64,000 bases of DNA from Streptococcus mitis (lineage in GTDB: Bacteria; Bacillota; Bacilli; Lactobacillales; Streptococcaceae), in assembly GCF_009496285.1 (NCBI RefSeq), contig NZ_WIJK01000008.1, forward strand, positions 17,271-81,270, written 5' to 3'. The first letter of the stretch is position 1. Every line of letters begins with the position of its first letter. Shown here piece by piece: positions 46,591-57,200 of this stretch. The notes under the pieces are model-generated. The model did no database searches and was not told the origin of the DNA. It saw only the letters and a program-made list of their open reading frames with translations. The position numbers were made by a program, and so were the translations under genes.

Positions 46591-49500
46591 TTATTTTATT
46601 CTTATAAAAGTTTGATAGTGATCTTGAGTATACCATATGGATCCATCTTCACCTATAACAATTCTTTCCATTCCTCTTGGCACTCCTTTTTGATATGGAT
46701 GAACATCGTACTCTTTATAAGTAATTCCATCGGGAAGGAGTTCTTCACCATCTAAAGGCTCATTTTTATAAACTTTTCCTCCTTTAAATCCATCTGGTGG
46801 ATTACCCTTATTGTTTTTAATCTGTGAAATAGTATCTTCAACATATTGAGGAATTTTATTAACATCTTTGACATCATCTACTTTATCCGCCACACGAGCA
46901 GCGTCTGATGCCTTGTCCGCTGCCTTTGCAGCTTTCGAAGCATCTTTAGCTTTATCAGCTGCCTTTGTAGCTTTTGAAGCATCATTGACTGCGTCTACTG
47001 CATCGAGTGCTTTTTCAAGTTTCCTTAATTTGCCAGCCTTAGCTATAGGAAAGAAATTACTTGCAATATCAACAGCTAACTCTGCACCTGCCGCCCAACG
47101 ATTTGCGTCTTCGCCCGTTAGTGGATCTTTCCCTGTAACTAAACGTTCTCCATTATTCCAGCCTATGAATTCAGCTGCTAAAGTTGGAAGTTTAGCTTTA
47201 TTTTCTTGGTTAAACTTCGCAAATTTTACATTAGAGGCATAGGCATTTTCCTCAGGAGTCATTGGGGGAGCCTTTAGATACTCCTCTAATGTCATCCTAT
47301 CAATTCGCTCTTTCTGATCCGGTCTAAGTCCATGTCTTGCCGCATCTTCATACTTTCTAAAGTCTGCGACAGATGGAACTTTATTTTCTCCCTTATCGGA
47401 GGCACCAGTTGTTTTTGGATCACAGACATGTTTTAAGGTATTCTGCAAGGCTGTTCCCCAGTTTCGGAGGAGATTCATGCCTTCTCGGATTGTAGGGGAG
47501 GCCTTAAATCCTATTGCCACAGCATAGGCAGTACGAATTGCTTGATAGTGTAGTTCTTGAATACGAGCTTGTGCTTGCTGGTATTTCGTTTGAACATAAT
47601 CGACTGTACTATTGTAGGTCGTTTGAACCTTATTCCACTGTCTGCCAACCCAGTTAACACCTCTATCAATCTGTCTACCAACCCAGTTAATGCCTCTATC
47701 AATCTGTCTGCCAACCCAGTTAACGCCTCTATCAATCTGTCTGCCAACCCAATTAACGCCTCTACTAATCTGTCTGCCAACCCAATTAACGCCTCTACTA
47801 ATTTGTCTGCCAGCCCAATTAAGACCTGACTTAACATAGTTCCAGCCTTTTTTGATACTGTTCCAGAAGTGCCCACTCGGGTCGGTATAGTTGACGGGGT
47901 TGTTCTGCACATAGCTGTAACGGTTCTGGCTGAGAGGGTCTGTTTCCTCACCTGGGTAGCTATCCTCGGTTAAGAAAGTACCTCCCTGACTATCATAATA
48001 CCTTGCGCGTAAATAGTCAAGTCCAGTATCGTCACGGGCTTCGCCGTTATAGGCGAATGGATTCCCTGTTGTATCTGTGCTTGTCTTTCTTGCTCCATAG
48101 AGGTTATAGCGACTGGATGCGACGGCTTGTCCATCCTTGGTCAAACCTGTCACAGAGCCTGATTGGTTGGTCAAATAGTTGTAGCTGTCACCTGTTTGGT
48201 TGTTGAGGTAGCTAGCTCGACCCTGACCATAGCTATAGGTCACACGAGCCTTGCCATCATGATCATAGGTTTCGAGGACTTCTGTATGTTCACGATTGAC
48301 ATCGTTGACATAGTTGCGTTCCTCGTAGTAGTTGTAGGTATCCTCTCGTGTGGTGTAAGGGATCAGGACATCCTGAACCTGACTGGCATAGGTCACTTCT
48401 CCCTGACCCGGTAAGTTACCGAGTTCTGGTGGGTTGACCACGATCCCTTCCTTACTTGCTCGATCCTTAGCCACTTTCTGGTGATAGGCTCTCGACACAT
48501 CGTCAAAGATACTGTGCCAGATGCTTCCTACTGTCTGTGGTAGGGTGGATAGAGCTTGGAGGACATTCTGACTAAAGCCATACCAGAAGAGGGAGTTTTC
48601 TTCCCCACTTGGGGCTGTATATGGCGACTTACGACCTGACTTGCTTTCCTTTGGCTTGCGTTGGAAGAGTTGATAAGTGTTCTTGCCTTCCTTGCGACTG
48701 GCAGTGAAGACACGGTTGTCATCCCCATCGTATAGTGCAGCCATGAGAAGACCCTTCTTGTCCTTGATCGCAAGCAAGCGGTTCTCTGTATCGTAGATAT
48801 AGTCTAGCTTCTCTGAGTTCTTCTCAGAAGCGATGCGATTGCCATTCTTGTCGTAGGTATAGGTGATAGTGCCATCTGGACCTTCTAGTTTGGTCAAGCG
48901 GTTATGGTCATCATAGGTAAAGCGTGTCTGGCTCTCCTTACCATCGACTGTCTCGTTGCTGGTCAATTTATTGCCGGCTAGGTCATAGGTGTAAGAGAGC
49001 TTGGAGAGTTCCTTACCAGATGCATCCGATACGGTCATATTTTCCACTTGACCCAGAGTATCGTAAGTATAGGTATGGACTAGGGTTTCGCCATCCTGCT
49101 TGATGGTTTCCTTGGCGATATAGCCACCATCATCATACTCATAGCCGTAGCTGGAGATGAGTTTGTCCTGCTTGTCCATGTGACGGAGTTCGGTGAGGCG
49201 GTGAGCCTTGTCATAGGTCAAGAAGCTCTTGGTTCCATCTCCTCGATTAACTTCCGTCAGATCCCCTGCTGGGTTGTAGCTATAAGTGGTCTGTTGTCCC
49301 TTGACATCTGTCACGGAAGTGAGACGATCCAGTTCATCGTAAGTATAAGAGACTGTGCTACCATCTGGGTAAATCATCTTCGAGATATTGCCATAGGCAT
49401 CATACTCGTACTGAATCAGGCTACCATCTCCCTGACGAACACCCGTGATCTCGCCTTCTTCGTTGGTCGCGTACTGACTAGTTCCTGTCAGGTCACTCAT

Positions 49501-50635
49501 AGACACCCGACGGCCGTCCGCATCATAGGTATAGAGGACTTGACCATCTTGCTTTTCAGAGTACTCCACCTTGAGCAGTTGATCCAGCTTGTTGTAATCA
49601 TAGCTGATGGTTTTCCCATCGGACTTGGTTACTTTTTCGAGCTGGTTATTGACATTGTAGGTATAGGTCTCCTTATCTCCTAGACTGTTCATGCGCTCCA
49701 CTAGATTGGAAAGCTGGTCATAACTGTATCTTGTGACCTTGCCATTTCCATTCGTAACCGAAGTGACATTGCCCACACTGTCGTAGGTATAGCTAGAGGT
49801 AGAAGCCTTCTCTCCACTTCCTTGTGTCGCTGTAAGCAACTGATCCTTTAGGTCATAGGTGTAGGTCTTGACACGCTTGCTTCCGGATGTGACACTGGTG
49901 AGGTTGCCATTGGCATCATAGGTCATACTTGCGACGCCGCCAGCTTCATCTGTGATTTTCGTGAGATGGTTATCGTGGTCATAGCCATACTTAGTCCACT
50001 GGCCTGCCGTATCGCTTTCTGAGGTGAGGCGATTGAGGCTATCATAGGTCCGCTTGGTTACTTGACCGAGAGGATTCGTCTCCTCAAGGAGATTACCGTT
50101 CGGATCATAGGTATAGGTCGTTTCGCGCTTGCCATTGATGGTTCGTTTGGTTACCTGACCGACTGGGTCATAGCTTGACTCCACTGTTCGACCAGTTGGC
50201 GTTTTGATCGTTTTGAGTTGATCGAGGGTCGTATAGTCAAAAGTGGTTGTAGCACCTGACGGCTTGGTCAGTTTAGCTAGATTCCCCGCTTCATCGTAGC
50301 TATACTTGGTTTCAAGGTCAAGGGCGTTCTTAGCCGTTAAGAGACGGCCAACCTTGTCATAGCTATAGTGATTGCTTCGATCAGATTGGTCTGTCTCCTG
50401 TACCAAGTTCCCAGACACATCATAGCTATAGGTTTTCGATAGTCCCTGTGGACCTGTTTGCTTGGTGAGACGTCCCAAGGCATCATAGGCGTAGGTGTAA
50501 GCCGCCTCATTTGGTAAGGTGCGTTTGGTCACACGACCATAAAGGTCATTGACATAGTTGGTACTATGACCGTTGGCATCTGTTTCTTTTGCCAAGCTAC
50601 CTGTAGCGTCATAGGCATACTGAGTCTCTCCACCT
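46591..50635 (-). pseudogene. Orphan RHS tip cassette 2 (barnase/RNase T1-like tip)
   Basis: Promoterless 3' copy of the RHS gene, about 1345 codons, open but without a real start (a TTG at 50595 corresponds to an internal Leu of the parent). It repeats the YD repeats, RHS core and six 11-residue repeats of the main gene. After TLKHVCDPKTT it carries its own tip: a pre-toxin TG-like segment (VTGKDPLTGEDANRW), an Ala/Lys-rich linker, and a C-terminal microbial ribonuclease domain with GGKVYKNEPL, the catalytic Glu in YKEYDVHP, Arg in GMERIVIG and His in TQDHYQTF. A terminator at 50684 separates it from the expressed operon. Confidence 0.8.
47424..50635 (-). repeat. Long direct repeat, cassette copy
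   Basis: Aligns without net gap to 52302-55513 (constant offset of 4878). Positions 49353-50635 look identical to 54231-55513 in the lines I compared; the lower part differs by scattered substitutions. Confidence 0.85.
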
Positions 50636-50683
50636 ACACATTATCTTAAGTTAAACCTCACTATTTTGCTTACTATTTGAAAA

Positions 50684-50713
50684 TGAAGTTGAGACCGCAT
50701 CATCTCAACTTCA
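50684..50713 (-). terminator. Terminator between the main immunity gene and cassette 2
   Basis: Perfect 11-bp stem tgaagttgaga / tctcaacttca with an eight-base loop; TTTTC follows on the minus strand and a T run (attatttttt) lies on the plus-strand side. Confidence 0.65.
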
Positions 50714-50731
50714 CTTTGTAATTATTTTTTC

Positions 50732-50908
50732 TTAGTTCTCAAATCCCACTCCGCCTGTAATCTGGGTAATGAGGTCTAAATGTTCTTTGACGGTAACTTA
50801 TTGCAGAATTTCAGTAATAGTGACTTCTATTTCTGACTTTAAATCATAAAATCCTATATGTACGCTATTCTTGTATATCCAAAACAGGTCTAAATTGGAA
50901 TAATATTC
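50732..50908 (-). pseudogene. Decayed small gene after the main immunity gene
   Basis: One frame reads EYYSNLDLFWIYKNSVHIGF…EITEIL-like sequence, an in-frame TAA, then VTVKEHLDLITQITGGVGFEN and a stop. It looks like a protein-coding remnant, perhaps a second immunity gene, broken by a nonsense change and lacking a start. Confidence 0.35.
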
Positions 50909-50934
50909 TTATAGCTCAAATAATTCTTAAATTA

Positions 50935-51273
50935 TTATCCGTCTTGAAGATTACACTCCTCAATGTATTCTAACCATGCATCAATATTAGGTAGAACTTC
51001 CCTTTGTTCCCATCCTGAATCAGCAAAGTCATGAATTATATGCACTAGAGTACTATCAACATCTTCAAAACAGGCGATATCATCATTATCACCTCTCCTT
51101 GCAAATGGATATAATGTTCGCTCAGGATATCTTGTTTGAAGACCTCTAAATCTCCTAACCGTTTCTTCATCGTTCATCAAGTACCAAACACCAAAATCAA
51201 CGATACCTTTAGAAACTAAATCTTTTAATTGTTGTGGATAGGAAAAAAAAGAATGATTAAATGTAAATGGCAT
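50935..51273 (-). CDS. Putative immunity protein for the main RHS tip (SUKH-like)
   Basis: 112 residues, acidic, no signal or membrane segment. The C-terminal half YPFARRGDNDDIACFEDVD…IIHDFADSGWEQRE resembles SMI1/KNR4-type proteins. It starts three bases after the stop of the 3206-residue RHS toxin and is thus almost certainly its immunity partner; the mechanism is unknown. Confidence 0.7.
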   Translation of the reverse strand: MPFTFNHSFFSYPQQLKDLVSKGIVDFGVWYLMNDEETVRRFRGLQTRYPERTLYPFARRGDNDDIACFEDVDSTLVHIIHDFADSGWEQREVLPNIDAWLEYIEECNLQDG

Positions 51274-51276
51274 GAA

Positions 51277-54200
51277 TTAATTCCTCCGTTCTAAGTCGTA
51301 CGAACCGTATGGATTCAAGGTTCGAAAAGATGATTTTTGCTTACCAACACGTAACTGAACTGCTTCTCCCCAAGTTGAAGGTGTACCAGCAGGAGTTGTA
51401 AGTCTATCTATAAATTGTTCTGGAAGAGGATCCGTATATTGATGTACTCTAGCCGTAGCAGCAATCCCAGCTCCTCTAGCAGCTATAACCCTTGTATTAT
51501 CAATAGTTGTTAACTTACCATCAGGCATATTCACAACATCAATTGCATCTCCTTTCCAACCATTAGATATCATACTAGATTGTATAGAATCGGCTCCATT
51601 AACAGAACTTTGACTAAACCTAATGTTGTAGGGATTAATTTGTGATATTTTATCTGATGGTGCTGGCAAGGCAAGTGGTTTACTAGTCGGCCCAGGCAAT
51701 GCTAGTTGCTGAACAGGGGTTACATCTTTGCGTGGTCTCGTGATCGGTACATCCCCTGATTTCGGCTTCGTCGTCACCACATCAGCCTTAGGAGCCTTCT
51801 TAGGAGACACACTACCTGCTCCGTTGGTAAAGGTGTTAAAGGCAAAGTTCATAGCGACTGTTTGACCAGTAATCTTATTGCCTGTGGCCAAATCAATACC
51901 TGTATCAATCGCAGTCTCAACCGCAGATTCCACTCCAATCTTGGCAACTTGTCGAACTGCTTGATTGCCAATATTTTGGGTCACATTAGTTGCTAGACCA
52001 GCTCCTGCTCCCATCAATTGACCGCCAATAAGACCTGAGATAGCACCCGTTCCTGCTCCTTTGGCAATCGAACCAACCAATTCCCAACCACGTTGGCCAG
52101 AACTATAGGCATCATATCCTGAGATGATTGCTCCAGAGGCTGCACCACCGATAGCCATCGCTACGGGGGCTCCAAGACCTCCAGTCGCTACGGTAAGAGC
52201 AATACCGACACCGATAGCTCCCGCAGTTACGGCAACCTTCTTCCAGTCGACATTTCTCACGAAATCAACGACTTGATTCTTGATCCGTTCGGCTGTTGTA
52301 CAAACATGTTTTAAGGTATTCTGCAAGGCTGTTCCCCAGTTTCGGAGGAGATTCTTTCCTTCTCGGATGGTTGGGGAAGAGCTCAAGCCTGTTGCTAGGG
52401 CATAGGCAGACCGAACCACTTGTTGGCGCTTAGCTTCTATCTGTGCTGCCGCTTGCTGGTATTTCGTTTGTACATAGTCGCGGGCACTATTGTAGGTCGT
52501 TTGAACCTTATTCCACTGTCTGCCAATCCAATTCGATGCACGGTTAACCTGGGTGCTGACCCAGTTAACACCTCTATCAATCTGTCTACCAACCCAATTC
52601 GACGCTCGGTTAAATTGGGTGTTTGCCCAGCTGACTCCTCTACTAATTTGTCTACCAGCCCAATTAACGCCTCTACTAATTTGTCTGCCAGCCCAATTAA
52701 CTCCTGACTTAACATAGTTCCAGCCTTTTTTGATACTGTTCCAGAAGTGTCCACTCGGGTCTGTATAGTTAACAGGGTTGTTCTGCACATAGCTGTAGCT
52801 GTTCTGGCTGAGAGGATCTGTGTCCTCACCTGGGTAGCTATCCTCGGTTAAGAAAGTACCTCCTTGACTATCATAATACCTTGCTCGTAAATAGTCAAGT
52901 TCAGTATCGTCACGAGCTTCGCCGTTGTAGGCAAATGGATTCCCTGTCGTGTCTGTGCTTGTCTTTCTTGCCCCATAGAGGTTATAGCTGCTTGATGCGA
53001 CGGCTTGTCCATCCTTGGTCAAGCCTGTCACAGAGCCTGACTGGTTAGTCAAGTAGTTGTAGCTGTCACCAGTTTGGTTGTTGAGGTAGCTAGCTCGACC
53101 TTTGCCATAACTATAGGTCTCTCGTGCCTTGCCATCATGGTCATAGGTTTCAAGGACTTCTGTATGTTCACGATTGACATCGTTGACATAGTTGCGTTCC
53201 TCATAATAGTTGTAGGTATCCTCTCGTGTGGTATAAGGGATCAGGACATCCTGAACCTGACTGGCATAGGTCACTTCTCCCTGACCCGGTAAGTTCCCGA
53301 GCTCTGGTGGGTTGACGACGATTCCTTCCTTGGTTGCTCGATCCTTAGCCACTTTCTGGTGATAGGCTCTCGACACATCGTCAAAGATGCTGTGCCAGAT
53401 GCTTCCTACTGTCTGTGGTAGGGTGGATAGGGCTTGGAGGACATTCTGACTAAAGCCATACCAGAAGAGGGAGTTTTCTTCCCCACTTGGGGCTGTATAT
53501 GGCGACTTACGGCCTGACTTGGTATCCTTTGGCTTGCGTTGGAAGAGTTGATAAGTGTTCTTGCCTTCCTTACGACTAGCAGTGAAGACACGGTTATCAT
53601 CTCCGTCGTAGAGCGCAGCCATGAGAAGCCCCTTCTTGTCCTTGATCGCAAGCAGGCGGTTCTCTGTGTCATAGATATAATCTAGCTTCTCTGAGTTCTT
53701 CTCAGAAGCGATGCGATTGTCATTCTTGTCGTAGGTATAGGTGATAGTGCCATCTGGCCCTTCCAGTTTGGTCAAGCGGTTATGGTCATCATAGGTAAAG
53801 TGTGTCTGGCTCTCCTTGCCATCAACTGTCTCGCTGCTGGTCAGTTTATTGCCGGCAAGGTCATAGGTGTAAGAGAGTTTAGAAAGTTCCTTACCAGCTC
53901 CATCCGATACGGTCATGTTTTCCACTTGACCGAGAGTATCGTAGGTATAGGTATGGACTAGGGTTTCGCCATCCTGCTTGATGGTTTCTTTGGCAATGTA
54001 GCCACCATCGTCATACTCATAGCCGTAGCTGGAGATGAGTTTGTCCTGCTTGTCCATGTGGCGGAGTTCAGTGAGACGGTGAGCCTTGTCATAGGTCAAG
54101 AAGCTCTTAGTCCCATCTCCTCGATTAACTTCCGTCAGATCCCCTGCTGTGTTATAGCTATAGCTGGTCTTTTGTCCCTTGACATCTGTCACGGAAGTGA

Positions 54201-57200
54201 GACGATCCAGTTCATCGTAAGTGTAAGAAACTGTGCTACCATCTGGGTAAATCATCTTCGAGATATTGCCATAGGCATCATACTCGTACTGAATCAGGCT
54301 ACCATCTCCCTGACGAACACCCGTGATCTCGCCTTCTTCGTTGGTCGCGTACTGACTAGTTCCTGTCAGGTCACTCATAGACACCCGACGGCCGTCCGCA
54401 TCATAGGTATAGAGGACTTGACCATCTTGCTTTTCAGAGTACTCCACCTTGAGCAGTTGATCCAGCTTGTTGTAATCATAGCTGATGGTTTTCCCATCGG
54501 ACTTGGTTACTTTTTCGAGCTGGTTATTGACATTGTAGGTATAGGTCTCCTTATCTCCTAGACTGTTCATGCGCTCCACTAGATTGGAAAGCTGGTCATA
54601 ACTGTATCTTGTGACCTTGCCATTTCCATTCGTAACCGAAGTGACATTGCCCACACTGTCGTAGGTATAGCTAGAGGTAGAAGCCTTCTCTCCACTTCCT
54701 TGTGTCGCTGTAAGCAACTGATCCTTTAGGTCATAGGTGTAGGTCTTGACACGCTTGCTTCCGGATGTGACACTGGTGAGGTTGCCATTGGCATCATAGG
54801 TCATACTTGCGACGCCGCCAGCTTCATCTGTGATTTTCGTGAGATGGTTATCGTGGTCATAGCCATACTTAGTCCACTGGCCTGCCGTATCGCTTTCTGA
54901 GGTGAGGCGATTGAGGCTATCATAGGTCCGCTTGGTTACTTGACCGAGAGGATTCGTCTCCTCAAGGAGATTACCGTTCGGATCATAGGTATAGGTCGTT
55001 TCGCGCTTGCCATTGATGGTTCGTTTGGTTACCTGACCGACTGGGTCATAGCTTGACTCCACTGTTCGACCAGTTGGCGTTTTGATCGTTTTGAGTTGAT
55101 CGAGGGTCGTATAGTCAAAAGTGGTTGTAGCACCTGACGGCTTGGTCAGTTTAGCTAGATTCCCCGCTTCATCGTAGCTATACTTGGTTTCAAGGTCAAG
55201 GGCGTTCTTAGCCGTTAAGAGACGGCCAACCTTGTCATAGCTATAGTGATTGCTTCGATCAGATTGGTCTGTCTCCTGTACCAAGTTCCCAGACACATCA
55301 TAGCTATAGGTTTTCGATAGTCCCTGTGGACCTGTTTGCTTGGTGAGACGTCCCAAGGCATCATAGGCGTAGGTGTAAGCCGCCTCATTTGGTAAGGTGC
55401 GTTTGGTCACACGACCATAAAGGTCATTGACATAGTTGGTACTATGACCGTTGGCATCTGTTTCTTTTGCCAAGCTACCTGTAGCGTCATAGGCATACTG
55501 AGTCTCTCCACCTGTTGGACGTTTCTTACTGCTGACACGGTTCATACTGTCATAGCTGTAGGTCGTTGTATGTCCTTCGCCACTTGTTTCGCTCAAACGA
55601 TTTCCCAAAGCATCATAGCTGAAGCTTTGCTTGCTTCCTGTTGGAGCTACTGTTTCGATGATTCGTCCTAATGGGTCGTACTTAAAGGCTGTCGCTTGAC
55701 CATTTGGATCTGTATAGAGTACCAATTTTTTATTAGCATCATAACCATAGCTACTTGAATGGCCATTGGCATCTGTCATTTTAGAGAGGTTACCTAGGAC
55801 ATCATATTCGTAAGTGGAGGTATTGCCATCGGCATCCGACTCTGTCACCACTCGGTTGAGGGCATCGTAGCTATACTTGGTTTCACGTTTTAAATGATCG
55901 ACGGTCTTAACTAGATTGCCATTTTGATCATAGTGATAGGTCTTTGTCTTACCTTCTTGGTCAGTTGAGCTTGCGACATTGCCCATGACATCATAGGTGA
56001 AGGTTTCGCTGGTCTTATCTGCGTAGACCACCTTAGTCAGTTGGTTGTCACTATTGTAGCTATATTGGGTAACTTCACCCAAGCTGTTTGTTAAAGTGAG
56101 ACGATTTCCTGCCTTATCGTAAGTATAGGTCTCATTGAGATCCTGATTATCTTTTTTGTTCACTACACGGTTGGCAGCATCGTAGCTGTACTCCGTCACC
56201 AAGCCACTAGAATGCGTCTGCTTGATAAGACGATCAAGGGCATCGTATTCTTGTCTTACGGTAGTTCCGTCTGGAAGAGTCACTTCTTCCAGTTGAGCCG
56301 TTGAGGTATAGGTCATCTTAGTGACATTGCCATTGGCATCGATGACCTGAATCGGATAGCCCAGTTCATTATAGGTATACTGAGTCTTACCACCCAAGGC
56401 ATCTGTCAATTCTGTCAACTGTTCCATCTGGTTGTAGGCCATCTTAGTGACATTGCCTAAACCATCTGTAATACTGGAAACTTGATTTTGGCCTGTATAA
56501 GTCGTGCTAGCAGTATAGCCTGCCGCATCTGTTAGGCTATTTTGATTGCCATTGGCATCATAGGTCATGCTGGTGCGGTGACCCAAGGCATTGGTTGTTG
56601 CGATCAGGCGCCCTGCCTTACTATATTCATAAGTCGTTTCTTTTCCAAGGGCGTCTGTCATGGACAGGATATTCCCCATCGCATCCAACACATATGAAAC
56701 ACTGCTACCATCTGGGTAAGTCACACCTGTCACATTTCCCGCTGCATCATAGGTATAGCTGGTAGTCTTTTTCTGTTTGGTTTCGCTAAGTTTATTTCCA
56801 ACACTGTCATAGGTGTATGTCACTGTCTGACCTGCTTCATCGGTGTAAGATAGCACACGACCCATGATATCATAAGTAGTCTCTGCCTTTGTACCGATTG
56901 GATAAGAAACTGAGGTTACATTTCCTGCCGCGTCATAAGTATTTTGAGTAACTTGACCTAAAGCATCTGTGATAGTTTTAACGGCATTGTTTCTATCATC
57001 ATAAGTCAAGCTGCTACTATTACCTACTTCATTGGTTCGAGTGACAATTCGACCCAACGCATCACGAGTAACGGTAGTTGTTTGCCCTGAAGCATTGGTT
57101 TCTGTTAGGAAACGACCCTTACTATCATATGTATAGCTAGTAGCGTGTCCTTCTGCATCAGTCACGGAAAGCTGGTTTCCAACACCATCATAAGTGTAAC

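Noticed and set aside
47557..47829. Plus-strand frames opposite the 11-residue repeats of the RHS copies (also 44994-45266 and 52420-52707)
   Set aside because: They are antisense shadows of a 33-bp repeat; their repetitive translation follows from the coding strand and they lack ribosome sites.
54058..54561. Long plus-strand open frame opposite the RHS gene (also 49180-49683)
   Set aside because: It exists identically in both duplicates because the coding strand is duplicated; repetitive codon use opens the antisense frame.
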